This document shows, piece by piece, positions 15,735 through 24,950 of a DNA stretch of 64,000 nt. The stretch spans positions 1-64,000 of the forward strand of contig NZ_NISJ01000011.1 of NCBI RefSeq assembly GCF_002205635.1. Direction: 5' to 3'. The notes beneath the pieces are model-generated. The model ran no database searches. It was not told the origin of the DNA and was given only the letters and a program-made list of their open reading frames with translations. Each line of letters opens with the position of its first letter. Position 1 is the stretch's first letter. The stretch comes from Sphingopyxis witflariensis. Its GTDB lineage: Bacteria; Pseudomonadota; Alphaproteobacteria; Sphingomonadales; Sphingomonadaceae. The position numbers and the translations under genes are program-made.

Positions 15735-16530
15735 CAAATCCGCCCCCCCTAAAGGCTCCGACGACCGTATCCGCGACACGATCGACGTCGCGCCGCGTTT
15801 CACGCAGGCGGACGTCATCCGCCTGAACAATCTCTTCCGCGGTCAGGACGCGGCGGAGGTGGTCGCGAGCGTCATCGGCGCGGGACTGCTCGGCGAAACC
15901 GGGATCGTGTCGAGCTTTGGTGCCGAAAGCGCGGTGCTGCTGCACCTCGTCACGCAAGCCGCGCCCGACATGCCGGTGCTGTTCCTCGACACCGGCAAGC
16001 ATTTCCCCGAAACGCTGGCATATCGCGATGAACTGGCGGCGAAGCTGGGGCTCAACATGGTCAACCTGACCCCCGATCCCGAGGATCTGGCGGCCAAGGA
16101 CGCAACCGAGCTGCGCTGGTCATATGACCCCGACGGCTGCTGCGAGATCCGCAAGGTCAAGCCGCTCGAAAAGGCGCTCGCCGAGTTCGATACGTCGATC
16201 ACCGGACGCAAGGGATTTCAGTCGTCTACGCGGCAGGGTTTGGCACGTTTCGAACTCGATGGCAGCAGCGGCCGGTTGAAGTTCAACCCGCTCGCCAACT
16301 GGACGCGCGACCAGCTTAACGCCTATTTCGAAGAATATGGCCTGCCGCGCCACCCGCTGGAGGCCGAAGGCTATCCGTCGATCGGCTGCTCGCCCTGCAC
16401 GTCGAAGGTCCAGGCCGGCGAAGACCCGCGCTCGGGCCGCTGGCGCGGCTGGGACAAGACCGAATGTGGTATTCACGAAGAGGTCGTGACCCCGATCGAT
16501 AACGATCCCGCGAACGACCCGGCGTTCTGA
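15727..16530 (+). CDS. cysH: Adenylyl-sulfate (APS) reductase, thioredoxin-dependent
   Basis: This 267-residue assimilatory reductase converts activated sulfate to sulfite. It has SSFGAESAVLLHLV as the PP-loop-like motif, LFLDTGKHFPETL, and four cysteines for a 4Fe-4S cluster: Cys138-Cys139 (CCEIRKVKPL) and Cys221-x2-Cys224 (GCSPCTSKV), plus the catalytic ECGIH near the end. The cluster cysteines mark it as APS-type rather than PAPS-type. It completes the operon that runs sulfate to sulfide. The ATG at 15727 overlaps the DUF934 end. Confidence 0.93.
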   Translation: MASKSAPPKGSDDRIRDTIDVAPRFTQADVIRLNNLFRGQDAAEVVASVIGAGLLGETGIVSSFGAESAVLLHLVTQAAPDMPVLFLDTGKHFPETLAYRDELAAKLGLNMVNLTPDPEDLAAKDATELRWSYDPDGCCEIRKVKPLEKALAEFDTSITGRKGFQSSTRQGLARFELDGSSGRLKFNPLANWTRDQLNAYFEEYGLPRHPLEAEGYPSIGCSPCTSKVQAGEDPRSGRWRGWDKTECGIHEEVVTPIDNDPANDPAF

Positions 16531-16536
16531 CACTCT

Positions 16537-16612
16537 CGTCATTGCGAGCGAAGCGAAGCAATCCAGGGCGGTTTACGCTACTCTGGATTGCTTCGCTGCG
16601 CTCGCAATGACG
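16537..16612. repeat. Intergenic palindrome of the GTCATTGCGAGCG family
   Basis: CGTCATTGCGAGCG-AAGCGAAGCAATCCAG is mirrored after a 15-base spacer, ending CGCTCGCAATGACG. This widespread alphaproteobacterial palindrome lies between convergent cysH and dnaB and would fold into a 30-bp hairpin in RNA, probably ending both transcripts. Confidence 0.85.
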
Positions 16613-16630
16613 GCGTTTGGGGGCTGGCCC

Positions 16631-18139
16631 TCACTCATAATCCTCAAACGACTGACTGCCGTCGGCGAGATCGCTGAACTTCGTCGTCTTCGCCTCGAAG
16701 TGCAGACGAACCTTGCCGATCGAGCCGTGACGGGACTTGGCGATGATCACTTCGGCGAGGCCGAAGACGCGCTCCATTTCGGCCGCCCATTCTTCATGCT
16801 GGGCGTGGATCTTGACATCGTCGCCCTCGACCGGGCGCTTGGGCTCGCGTGAGCCGACATAATAATCCTCGCGAAACACGAAGATCACCATATCGGCGTC
16901 TTGCTCGATCGAGCCCGATTCACGAAGATCGGACAGCATCGGCCGTTTATCCTCGCGCTGCTCGACAGCACGGCTGAGCTGCGACAGCGCCATCACCGGC
17001 ACATGAAGCTCCTTCGCCAGCGTCTTCAAACCACGCGAAATTTCCGAAATTTCCTGCACGCGATTGTCGCCGCTCTTCGACGAACCCTGCAACAGCTGGA
17101 GATAATCGATCACGATGAAACCGATGCCGTGACGACGCTGCAGGCGCCGCGCGCGGGTGCGCAGGCCCGCGATCGTCAGGCCGGGCGTGTCGTCGATGAA
17201 CAAGGGCAATGTCTGAAGCTGTTGCGCGGCGCGCGACAGTTGCTGAAACTGCTCCTTGCTGATCTTGCCCATGCGCAGCGCTTCGCCCGACACCCCCGAT
17301 TGTTCGGCGAGCACGCGCGTCGCGAGCTGATCGGCCGACATTTCAAGGCTGAAGAAGGCGACCTTCGCGCCCATATTCTTTTCGGGCGGAATCCCGTCAT
17401 CTTCGTCGCGGCGCCAGCGTTCGGCGGCGTTGAACGCAATGTTGGTCGCGAGCGAGGTCTTGCCCATGCCCGGACGTCCGGCGAGGATCATGAGATCCGA
17501 ATTGTGCATGCCACCGATCTTGGCGTTCATGCTCGCGATACCGGTCGTGATACCCGACAGGTGACCGCCCGAATTGAGCGCACGTTCAGCGGCTTGCAGC
17601 GCGGTCAGGCTGGCCTGGCTGAAGTTTTTGACCGAACCCATTTCGGCCTCACCCCCCGCGACGCGGTAAAGCGCGGTTTCGGCTTCCTCGATCTGCGCCT
17701 GCGGGTCGACGCGTTCGCTGGTATCGAGCGCATTTTCGACAAGCGTGCGCCCCACCCCAGCCAGTTCGCGGAGCAATGCGAGGTCGAAAATCTGCCGCGC
17801 GAAATCGCGCGCACCGATCAGGCCCGCACCGCTGCCGGTGAGCTGCGCGAGATAGCCGACGCCGCCGACCGCCTTCATCGCCTCATCGGCATCGAAATAG
17901 GGTTTGAGCGTCACCGGGGTCGCGATGCTGTTGCGCTCGATCAGCCCCATGGTGTGCTGAAAAATACGGCCGTGCAGCGGCTCGAAAAAATGATCGGGGT
18001 GAAGCGCGACAGGCAGATCCTCGACGACTCGGTTGTCGATCAGGATCGCACCCAGAAAGGCGGCTTCCGCCTCAATATTGCGCGGCAATTGGCGGTCATC
18101 CCCGGCGGGGGATGCGGAAAGTCGAACAACATCAAGCAT
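16631..18139 (-). CDS. dnaB: Replicative DNA helicase DnaB
   Basis: A 502-residue hexameric 5'-3' helicase of the replication fork. The N-terminal domain (PRNIEAEAAFLGAILIDNRVVED) and the RecA-like C-terminal domain are both complete. Walker A is GRPGMGKTS, followed by VAFFSLEMSADQL (H1a), IVIDYLQLL (Walker B) and SQLSRAVEQREDKRPMLSDLRESGSIEQDAD. No intein interrupts the gene. Start chosen at 18139; an in-frame ATG 81 bases earlier would add 27 residues. It is the only core replication gene here and argues that this part is chromosome. Confidence 0.95.
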   Translation of the reverse strand: MLDVVRLSASPAGDDRQLPRNIEAEAAFLGAILIDNRVVEDLPVALHPDHFFEPLHGRIFQHTMGLIERNSIATPVTLKPYFDADEAMKAVGGVGYLAQLTGSGAGLIGARDFARQIFDLALLRELAGVGRTLVENALDTSERVDPQAQIEEAETALYRVAGGEAEMGSVKNFSQASLTALQAAERALNSGGHLSGITTGIASMNAKIGGMHNSDLMILAGRPGMGKTSLATNIAFNAAERWRRDEDDGIPPEKNMGAKVAFFSLEMSADQLATRVLAEQSGVSGEALRMGKISKEQFQQLSRAAQQLQTLPLFIDDTPGLTIAGLRTRARRLQRRHGIGFIVIDYLQLLQGSSKSGDNRVQEISEISRGLKTLAKELHVPVMALSQLSRAVEQREDKRPMLSDLRESGSIEQDADMVIFVFREDYYVGSREPKRPVEGDDVKIHAQHEEWAAEMERVFGLAEVIIAKSRHGSIGKVRLHFEAKTTKFSDLADGSQSFEDYE

Positions 18140-18274
18140 GCCGCCATCATGCGCCGAAGCGGCGGCGGGCGCAACCGGGCGGTGGCGTATGATGTCATAT
18201 GCGATTGCCGGGTGCGTCAAGGCTGTGGAGCATCCTGTGGATAAGTTTTTGGACGCTCCCGATTACCTCAAATC

Positions 18275-18394
18275 CGTTTGTGCTGAGCTTGTCGAAGGCT
18301 CTCCTGAGCGCCTCCAAGGCAGTCGAAGGGCACTGTCCTTTTTCGCGACGTAGCAAAAGAAAGGACGGCCCTTCGACAAGCTCAGGACAAACGG
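18275..18394. repeat. Intergenic palindrome, CTTCGACAAGCTCAGG family
   Basis: CCGTTTGTGCTGAGCTTGTC and the following GAAGG are mirrored at the far end by CCTTCGACAAGCTCAGGACA and AACGG, with about 70 bases between. The same family occurs at 56563-56651. The roughly 320-bp spacer between dnaB and the UPF0262 gene otherwise shows nothing coding. Confidence 0.85.
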
Positions 18395-18459
18395 CAGAAT
18401 GATATGCAATCGGAAGGCCCCTTGCCCTTCGCGGCGGGCCAAGTAGAAGCACTGGCAGC

Positions 18460-18957
18460 ATGGCCGACGCAGACCCCTCGAAACAACGGATCATTTCGGT
18501 CGAACTCGACGAGGGTTCGATCGTCTGGCGCAATCCCGATGTCGAACAGGAACGCCGCGTCGCGATCTTTGACCTGATCGAGGATAATAAATTCGTGCCG
18601 CAGCGCGGGCATGAGGATGGCTATGCCGGGCCGTACCGGTTGATGTTGCGTGTTGAAGAAGGCCGGTTGATCTTTGAAATCTCGCGCGAAGATGGTTCTC
18701 CGCTGGAGGCGATCATCCTCGGCCTCGGGCGCTTTCGCCGCCCGATCCGCGATTATTTCGCCATCTGTGACAGCTATTATCAGGCAATCAAAACCTCGAC
18801 CGCGCAGCAGATCGAAACCGTCGATATGGCGCGGCGCGGGCTGCACAATGAGGCGGCCGAGATGCTGATGGACCGGCTCGACGGCAAGATTGCAGTCGAT
18901 TTCGACACCGCGAGACGATTGTTCACGCTCATCTGCGTCCTTCATATCAAGGGCTGA
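18460..18957 (+). CDS. UPF0262 family protein
   Basis: This 165-residue cytoplasmic protein of unknown function is conserved through Rhizobiales and Sphingomonadales. Recognisable segments are [69 protein letters not shown] and [17 protein letters not shown]. It is acidic at the start with a basic helix in the middle. It begins a three-gene set with the lysozyme-like gene (2-base gap) and cdd (overlap). Confidence 0.85.
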   Translation: MADADPSKQRIISVELDEGSIVWRNPDVEQERRVAIFDLIEDNKFVPQRGHEDGYAGPYRLMLRVEEGRLIFEISREDGSPLEAIILGLGRFRRPIRDYFAICDSYYQAIKTSTAQQIETVDMARRGLHNEAAEMLMDRLDGKIAVDFDTARRLFTLICVLHIKG

Positions 18958-18959
18958 CG

Positions 18960-19715
18960 GTGGCAACGGGGGCAATCAGAAACAAAGGCGCGGCGAAACG
19001 GAGCGGCGGCTGGAAAGAGGCCGTTGCGCAAGCGCTGCGGCGCGCGGGCGCGGCGCTTGTCCTGCTCTTGCTCGCCACCGGGCTCGCACTGTGGTGGGCG
19101 GCGCGCTGGACGCCGCCGCGCGAGATTTATCCGACCCAGGGCGTGACGATCGACGCCGGCAATGGCGCGGTCCGATGGGGCTCGATCAAGGCCGCGGGCG
19201 CCGATTTTGCCTATGTGATGGCGACGCAGGGAACGCGCGGCATCGACCCGATGTATGCGCGCAACATCGCCGGCGCACGCGAGGTCGGGGTGCGAACGGG
19301 GGCCATCCACCGCTATAATCTCTGCCAGCTGGCGACAGATCAGGCCGCGAATTTCATCCGCCACATCGCGCGCCGCCCCGACGCGCTGCCTGCGGTCGTG
19401 TGGCTCGATTTCGATGACCGCTGCCCCGACCGCCCGACACGCGCGTTGCTGTTGTCCGAACTCGCGACCTTCCTCGCGCAGATCGAGGCGCATATGGGCA
19501 AGCGCAGCCTGATCGCGCCGGGACCGGCGTTCGAGGCCGAATATCGGGTGACGAGCGGCATCGCGCGCACGACATGGCTGCGCCGCGACTTTTTCGAGGC
19601 CGACTATGGCGCCCACCCATGGGCGATGTGGCAGGCGAATAATTATATCCGCCTGTCGGGTGCCGACGGCACCGTCGGCTGGAATGTGCTGCGACCCGAA
19701 GGAGACACGCGATGA
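18960..19715 (+). CDS. Membrane-anchored GH25 (lysozyme) family protein
   Basis: A 251-residue protein with a basic N terminus, one membrane segment (about 29-48, LVLLLLATGLALWWAAR) and a periplasmic GH25 domain: GVTIDAGNGAVRWGSIKAAGADFAYVMAT, VGVRTGAIHRYNLCQ and MWQANNYIRL. GH25 enzymes cut the muramyl bond of peptidoglycan. The strand that normally ends D-x-E reads WLDFDD here, so the usual Glu is an Asp. The GTG start is the only one that fits, 2 bases after the UPF0262 stop. It overlaps cdd as ATGA. Confidence 0.8.
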   Translation: MATGAIRNKGAAKRSGGWKEAVAQALRRAGAALVLLLLATGLALWWAARWTPPREIYPTQGVTIDAGNGAVRWGSIKAAGADFAYVMATQGTRGIDPMYARNIAGAREVGVRTGAIHRYNLCQLATDQAANFIRHIARRPDALPAVVWLDFDDRCPDRPTRALLLSELATFLAQIEAHMGKRSLIAPGPAFEAEYRVTSGIARTTWLRRDFFEADYGAHPWAMWQANNYIRLSGADGTVGWNVLRPEGDTR

Positions 19716-20167
19716 CCGATGATGCGACCCGCGATGAGTTAATCGCCGCCGCGCGCGACGCCGCGACCCGCGCTTATGCCCCATATTCGGGCTTCCACGT
19801 TGGCGCGGCGCTGCTGCTGAAGAACGGCGATATTGTCACCGGCGCCAATGTCGAGAATGCGAGCTATGGGCTGACGCTGTGCGCCGAAACCGCAGCCGTC
19901 GCGAAGATCGCGAACGAAGGCTGGATCGGCGAGCTCGCCGAAGTCGCGATCATCGGCGGCCGCCCCGACGGCGACGATCTCCTCGGCAGCGACCCCGTCA
20001 ATCCGTGCGGCCGCTGCCGCCAGATATTGAACGAGGCAGCCGAGCGATCGAAAACCGACATTCTGGTCCATTGCGCGTCGGGCGATGGCATGGCGGTGAA
20101 GAGCTATAAGCTCAGCGAACTGCTGCCCGCCGCCTTTGGTCCCAAGGATCTCGGGCTGATCGAATAA
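19712..20167 (+). CDS. cdd: Cytidine deaminase
   Basis: This 151-residue enzyme converts cytidine or deoxycytidine to the uridine form in pyrimidine salvage. It has [29 protein letters not shown] (zinc Cys and proton-shuttle Glu) and PCGRCRQIL (two further zinc Cys), so it is the small homotetrameric type. GAAGGAGACACGCG precedes the ATG, which overlaps the lysozyme-like gene. The dCTP deaminase gene lies shortly downstream, grouping two pyrimidine deaminations. Confidence 0.95.
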   Translation: MTDDATRDELIAAARDAATRAYAPYSGFHVGAALLLKNGDIVTGANVENASYGLTLCAETAAVAKIANEGWIGELAEVAIIGGRPDGDDLLGSDPVNPCGRCRQILNEAAERSKTDILVHCASGDGMAVKSYKLSELLPAAFGPKDLGLIE

Positions 20168-20187
20168 GTGGACATTCCTATGCCGTG

Positions 20188-20269
20188 CTCCCCGGCGAAA
20201 GCCGGGGTCCAGCAGGGACCAGGCCAGGTTGGCATTCTCACGCTCTGGGCCCCGGCTTTCGCCGGGGAA
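20188..20269. repeat. Intergenic palindrome, CCCCGGCTTTCGCCGGGG family
   Basis: CTCCCCGGCGAAAGCCGGGG is mirrored by CCCCGGCTTTCGCCGGGGA after about 40 bases. It sits between cdd and dcd. Confidence 0.8.
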
Positions 20270-20324
20270 CATCAACTTTCTACTGACCGCTTGCGCAATC
20301 GCGCTAGCCCCGACAAACAGCGCC

Positions 20325-20879
20325 ATGGCCATTCTTTCAGACCGCTGGATTCGCGAAGCCGCCCAAACGCAGGGCATGATTGAACCGTTCGTCGAGGCGC
20401 AGCGCCGCGACGGCTGTATCAGCTACGGCCTCTCCTCTTACGGCTATGACGCGCGCGTCGCGCCCGAGTTCAAGATTTTCACCAATGTCGATAGCACGAT
20501 CGTCGACCCCAAGGATTTCGATCCGAAGAATTTCGTCGATCGCGAAACCGACGTCTGCATCATCCCGCCGAACAGCTTCGCATTGGCGCGGACGGTCGAA
20601 TATTTCCGTATTCCGCGCGATGTGCTTGTCATCTGCCTTGGCAAATCGACTTATGCGCGCTGCGGCATCATCGTGAACGTCACCCCGCTCGAGCCGGGTT
20701 GGGAGGGGCATGTGACGCTGGAATTTTCCAACACAACCCCCCTGCCCGCCAAGATTTACGCCAATGAGGGCGCGTGCCAGTTCCTGTTCCTGAAGGGTAA
20801 TGAACCGTGCGAGGTCAGCTATGCCGACCGCGCGGGCAAATATATGGGGCAACAGGGCGTGACCCTGCCCAAACTGTGA
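20325..20879 (+). CDS. dcd: dCTP deaminase
   Basis: This 184-residue homotrimeric enzyme deaminates dCTP to dUTP for thymidylate synthesis. Recognisable are [14 protein letters not shown], the catalytic region [30 protein letters not shown] and the C-terminal [19 protein letters not shown]. The protein is complete and of usual length. Start at ATG 20325; open codons back to 20229 come from the palindromic repeat. Confidence 0.95.
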   Translation: MAILSDRWIREAAQTQGMIEPFVEAQRRDGCISYGLSSYGYDARVAPEFKIFTNVDSTIVDPKDFDPKNFVDRETDVCIIPPNSFALARTVEYFRIPRDVLVICLGKSTYARCGIIVNVTPLEPGWEGHVTLEFSNTTPLPAKIYANEGACQFLFLKGNEPCEVSYADRAGKYMGQQGVTLPKL

Positions 20880-20948
20880 CCCGGAACCTCCCGGGCTCCC
20901 ACGCGTCCTGAAAGGACAAGCGCGGGGGCATTGAGTGGAGGATCACCC

Positions 20949-21428
20949 ATGTCCATGCTTGCCGTCTTTCTCGGACGCCTGTTTATCGCCGTCATCTTCA
21001 TCGTGTCGGGGATCAACAAGCTGATCCATGTATCCGACACCAGCGCGATGATTTCCGCCGCCGGATTGCCGGGCGGGCTCGCCATTCCGACCGGGCTGTT
21101 TGAACTGATCGCGGGCCTTTGCATCGCGCTCGGTATCGCGACGCGGCTGGTGTCGGTGTTGCTCGCGGGTTTCGTGCTGCTCACCATCCTCTTCTTCCAC
21201 CGCGATTTCGCAGATCCGATGCAGGCAATGGCGGCGATAAAGAATTTGGCGATCGCGGGCGGCCTGCTCTGCCTGTTCGGCTATGGCCATACGCGCTGGA
21301 GCTATGATGCGCTGCGCCAGCGCCGCCGCGACGAACTGGCGCTGCATGACGCGGAACTGCGTGCCGCGCGCACCGAGACCGCAGGAGAAACCGTCGTCGT
21401 CGAGAAACGCCCTTTCTGGCGCCGCTGA
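20949..21428 (+). CDS. DoxX-family membrane protein
   Basis: This 159-residue protein has four predicted membrane helices: residues about 4-22, 45-65, 67-85 and 98-115. The DoxX pattern is FIAVIFIVSGINKLIH, PTGLFELIAGLCIALGIATR and FFHRDF. The charged C-terminal tail (about 118-159) is probably cytoplasmic. Family members are inner-membrane proteins tied to quinone or thiol redox chemistry, without one agreed role. GGAGG at 20937-20941 sets the ATG at 20949. Confidence 0.82.
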   Translation: MSMLAVFLGRLFIAVIFIVSGINKLIHVSDTSAMISAAGLPGGLAIPTGLFELIAGLCIALGIATRLVSVLLAGFVLLTILFFHRDFADPMQAMAAIKNLAIAGGLLCLFGYGHTRWSYDALRQRRRDELALHDAELRAARTETAGETVVVEKRPFWRR

Positions 21429-21457
21429 TACGAGCAGCGGCATTGTCTCTCACACAT

Positions 21458-21533
21458 CGTCACCCCGGACTTGATCCGGGGCCCGCCTGTCCTGAAGGGA
21501 AAAGGCGGGTGCCGGGTCAAGCCCGACATGACG
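21458..21533. repeat. Intergenic palindrome, CCGGACTTGATCCGGGG family
   Basis: CGTCACCCCGGACTTGATCC at the left is mirrored by GGGTCAAGCCCGACATGACG at the right. Third member of the family in this window, after 3373-3464 and 12454-12526. Confidence 0.8.
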
Positions 21534-21644
21534 AAGGAAGGGAGTCCCGACGTCGAACCACCGCATGGCCCATTCTACGCGCTTGGCATCGCTTTCAGCC
21601 TGCGCTAGCCTCAGGTTAACGTTTACGTAAAAGGGAGGGATGCC

Positions 21645-22814
21645 ATGGCTACCCGCGATTTCGACATCATCATCTATGGCGCGACCGGCTTTACCGGTCG
21701 CCTTGTCGCCGAATATCTGGTCCAGCATTATGCCGACCGCGCCGACGCGCCGAAATGGGCGATGGCGGGACGCAGTGCCGACAAACTCGCCGAAATCCGC
21801 GACCTGATCGGCGCGCCGAAGGACACTGCGCTGATCGTCGCCGATGCGAGCGATCCCGCGAGCCTCGATGCGATGGCGGCGCGCGCCAAGGTCATATTGA
21901 CCACGGTCGGGCCGTACCAGCTTTATGGCGCGCCGCTCGTCGCCGCCTGTGTCCGCGCAGGCACCGCCTATGCCGATCTGTGCGGCGAGCCCGGCTGGAT
22001 GCGCGAGATGATCGACGCGCATCAGGACGCCGCCAAGGCGTCGGGCGCGCGCATCACCTTCAGCTGCGGCTTCGACTCGATCCCCTTCGACCTTGGCGTC
22101 CATTTCCTGCAGGCCGAGGCGATCAAGCGCCACGGCAAGCCCGCACCGCGCGTTAAAGGCCGTGTCCGCAAAATGTCGGGCGGCGCTTCGGGCGGCACGA
22201 TCGCCAGCCTGACCGAGACGCTGAAGGCCATTGCGAAAAAGCCTTCGCTTGCGCTGCTGCTCAAATCCAGCTTCGCACTGACCCCCGGTTTCGAAGGGCC
22301 GTCGCAGCCGACCGGGCTGGTTCCTGAATATGATCCGGCAACGGGCGCCTGGACCGCGCCATTTGTCATGGCGCCAATCAACACCAAAAATGTTCATCGC
22401 ACCAATTTCCTGCTCCGCCACGCGTGGGGCGAAGATCTGGTCTATGACGAGATGCTGGTAACGACGATCGGCGACGCCGGGAAAGCGATGGCCGAAGCAA
22501 TCGCCAAGGCGAACCCGTTCGGCGAATCGAAGCTCCAGCCCGGCGAAGGCCCGAGCAAGGAAGAGCGCGAAAAAGGCTTCTATGACGTGCTGTTCGTCGG
22601 CGAATATCCCGACGGCACCACGGTCCGTGCAAGCGTCAAGGGCGACCGCGATCCCGGCTATGGTTCGACGTCGAAGATGCTTGCCGAGACCGGAATCGCG
22701 CTGCTCGCGAACAAGGGCGAAGGCGGCGTGTGGACTCCCGGCGCGCTGCTCGGCGATGCGCTGATCGCGCGGCTGACCGAGCATGCCGGACTGACGTTCC
22801 AGATCGAGGATTGA
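21645..22814 (+). CDS. Saccharopine-dehydrogenase-like / trans-acting enoyl reductase family protein
   Basis: A 389-residue Rossmann-fold protein. The N-terminal nucleotide motif is YGATGFTGRLVAEYL (about 9-23), then AMAGRSADKL, LTTVGPYQLYGAPLV and YADLCGEPGWM. Homologues include mycobacterial trans-acting enoyl reductases and human SCCPDH-like proteins; the reaction is unlikely to be true saccharopine chemistry in a catabolic sphingomonad. AAAGGGAGGGATGCC precedes the ATG. A thioesterase-like gene follows after 7 bases, so both probably act on acyl or lipid substrates. Confidence 0.85.
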   Translation: MATRDFDIIIYGATGFTGRLVAEYLVQHYADRADAPKWAMAGRSADKLAEIRDLIGAPKDTALIVADASDPASLDAMAARAKVILTTVGPYQLYGAPLVAACVRAGTAYADLCGEPGWMREMIDAHQDAAKASGARITFSCGFDSIPFDLGVHFLQAEAIKRHGKPAPRVKGRVRKMSGGASGGTIASLTETLKAIAKKPSLALLLKSSFALTPGFEGPSQPTGLVPEYDPATGAWTAPFVMAPINTKNVHRTNFLLRHAWGEDLVYDEMLVTTIGDAGKAMAEAIAKANPFGESKLQPGEGPSKEEREKGFYDVLFVGEYPDGTTVRASVKGDRDPGYGSTSKMLAETGIALLANKGEGGVWTPGALLGDALIARLTEHAGLTFQIED

Positions 22815-22821
22815 GCACCAG

Positions 22822-23622
22822 ATGACGACCTCCCCCAGCGCGCTCGACGCGCTGCTTTCGACGCTGCGTACCGAAGAGGGCGTGGCGAAGGCGCATATCG
22901 ACGAAGGATGGATGCAGGGCCGCACCGCTTATGGCGGGATCAGCTCAGCGGTCGCGCTAGCGGGCGCGATGGAGCTGCACCCGACCGAGACGCCGCTGCG
23001 CTATGCGCAGATCAGCTTCGTCGGCCCGGTCGGCGGCGATTGCACGATCGCAACGCGCGTGCTGCGGCAGTCGAAGTCGAGCCTGTTCATCGATGCCGGG
23101 GTGTCGAGCGATGCGGGCTTTGGCACTGCGGCGGTCTTTGCCTTTTCAGGCGACCGCACGAGCCATGTCGATCATAATCGGCTGACCATGCCCGACGCGC
23201 CCGATCCGGAAACGCTCGCGCCGGTGCCCGACCATCATGCACGCCCGCCCTTCACGCGCCATTTCGACATGCGCCCGACGACCGGTCCGCGCTTTGCGTG
23301 GAAAAGCGGCGTCGGCGAATATCTGACCTGGGTGCGTTTCGTCGAGGAACCGGCGTGCCATCCCGCAGTCGCGCTGCTCGCGATGGGCGACGCGCTGCCC
23401 CCTGCGGCAATGGCGTTGTTCAGTGAGTTCGGGCCGATCAGTTCGATGAACTGGACGGTCAACATGCTGACCGGCACGCCGCAGACCGACGATGGCTGGT
23501 GGCTGCTGTCAGCGAAGGCGGGCTATGCACGCGGTGGTTTTTCGGTGCAGGACATGATGATCTGGAACCGCGCCGGTGAGCCGGTGGTCAGCGGCAGCCA
23601 GGGGATCGCGATTTACACCTAG
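22822..23622 (+). CDS. Acyl-CoA thioesterase family protein (double hotdog)
   Basis: At 266 residues it fits the double-hotdog TesB-like thioesterase family: GWMQGRTAYGGISSAVALAGAM (first hotdog), FVGPVGGDCTIATRVLRQSKSSLFIDAG, and in the second half GALLAMGDALPP-like ALLAMGDALPPAAMALF and SMNWTVNMLTG. Such enzymes release free acids from acyl-CoA. It forms a two-gene unit with the reductase upstream. Its last 4 bases overlap the end of the convergent histidine kinase gene. Confidence 0.82.
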   Translation: MTTSPSALDALLSTLRTEEGVAKAHIDEGWMQGRTAYGGISSAVALAGAMELHPTETPLRYAQISFVGPVGGDCTIATRVLRQSKSSLFIDAGVSSDAGFGTAAVFAFSGDRTSHVDHNRLTMPDAPDPETLAPVPDHHARPPFTRHFDMRPTTGPRFAWKSGVGEYLTWVRFVEEPACHPAVALLAMGDALPPAAMALFSEFGPISSMNWTVNMLTGTPQTDDGWWLLSAKAGYARGGFSVQDMMIWNRAGEPVVSGSQGIAIYT

Positions 23623-24950
23623 GCGAGCGGCAACGAAATCACTGCGTCAAGCCCGCCGCCCTCGCGGTTGGCGAGCGTCAGCGCGCCGCCTTCGCCCTCC
23701 GCAATGTCACGAGCGATCGACAGGCCGAGCCCGGCACCACCGGTCGTGCGATTGCGCGATTCCTCGCCGCGCGCGAAGGGTTCGATCAGCGTGCGGATCT
23801 GCTCGTCGGTCAAGCCAGGGCCATCGTCGGATATGATGATCCGCGCCTGCCCCCCGGCGATCGCCACCGACAGGCGCGCGCGCATGCCATAGGCGATCGC
23901 ATTGTCGGCCAGATTGCGCAGCGCGCGCTTGAGCAGCATCGGCCGCACCATGACGTCGGCGTTGGCGATCTCCGCCACCGCGACATCCTTGCCGCGCTCG
24001 TGATAGTCGGCCGCCAGTTCGCCGACCAGCGTGCGAAGCCCGACGCGCTCCTGCGCCTCGGTCCCCGCACCCGACCGCGCGAGCGCCAAAATGTCGGTGA
24101 GCATTGCGGTCATTTCCTCGATGCTCGCGATCATCTTGTCGCGCAGCACATCGTCGTCGACCTGTTCGACCCGCACGCGCAGGCTGGCGAGCGGGGTACG
24201 CAGGTCGTGCCCAACCGCGCCGAGCATCCGGTCCTTGTCCGACAGCATCGTCACGATCCGGCCGCGATAGGCGTTGAAGGCGCTGATCAGGTCGCGGACG
24301 TCCGACGGCCCTTCCTCCTTCAGCGGCTGGGCGTCACGCAGCCCCGGGTTCGTTCGCACCGCGCGCGTCAACTCGCGCAGCGGCCGCGCAACGCGCCACG
24401 CAATCAGCATGATCGGGACGAGCAGCAACAGGTAAAGCGACAGCGTCTGCCACACCAGAAATCCCTGCAATCCGTCGCCGCCCGCGGGCATGCGGGTGCG
24501 GACGACATAATAGCGGCCATCGACGTCGGCCGACACCATCACCGTCCGCCACGGATATTTTCCGGCCTTGGCATGCGGCCGCTGGGACAGTGCCCAGGCT
24601 TCGACCGTGCGCGGACGCAGGTCCGCCTCGACGAGCAGTCCCGACACATAATCGGCGAGATCGGGCAGCGCCACAGCATGCGGCGGAACGCGCGGCGGAT
24701 GATCGAGAACGCGGAAGCGCTGGCCGCGTTCGCGCGCATCGCGATGGTCGGGTTCGACGACGCCGCGCCGGTCGCGGTCGATCACATCGACGATCCGCCC
24801 GACCGCCATGCCGCCGCCATGCGCCAGCATCTGCTGCTTCTGCCCCCGCGCCAGCATGGTGAAATTGATCGCCTGCGCCACGAACAGCATCACCGCGACG
24901 GCAAAGACCAGCTGGCCGATCAGGCTTTTGGGCCACAGGCGGAGTTTCAC
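23619..24950 (-). CDS. Sensor histidine kinase
   Basis: This 443-residue inner-membrane kinase has two membrane segments (about 10-30 and 165-188) around a periplasmic sensor domain. It continues with HAMP (WRVARPLRELTRAV), the dimerisation H-box with His248 in GHDLRTPLASLRV, and the ATPase boxes NLADNAIAYG (N), DDGPGL (G1) and GAGLGLSIARDIAEGEGG (G2). It phosphorylates the response regulator encoded just upstream, with which it overlaps by ATGA. The signal is unknown; the periplasmic part is basic and Pro/Arg-rich. Confidence 0.93.
   Translation of the reverse strand: MKLRLWPKSLIGQLVFAVAVMLFVAQAINFTMLARGQKQQMLAHGGGMAVGRIVDVIDRDRRGVVEPDHRDARERGQRFRVLDHPPRVPPHAVALPDLADYVSGLLVEADLRPRTVEAWALSQRPHAKAGKYPWRTVMVSADVDGRYYVVRTRMPAGGDGLQGFLVWQTLSLYLLLLVPIMLIAWRVARPLRELTRAVRTNPGLRDAQPLKEEGPSDVRDLISAFNAYRGRIVTMLSDKDRMLGAVGHDLRTPLASLRVRVEQVDDDVLRDKMIASIEEMTAMLTDILALARSGAGTEAQERVGLRTLVGELAADYHERGKDVAVAEIANADVMVRPMLLKRALRNLADNAIAYGMRARLSVAIAGGQARIIISDDGPGLTDEQIRTLIEPFARGEESRNRTTGGAGLGLSIARDIAEGEGGALTLANREGGGLDAVISLPLA

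Noticed and set aside
16631-18139. Intein in dnaB
   Set aside because: The protein is continuous through Walker A and Walker B at the usual spacing.
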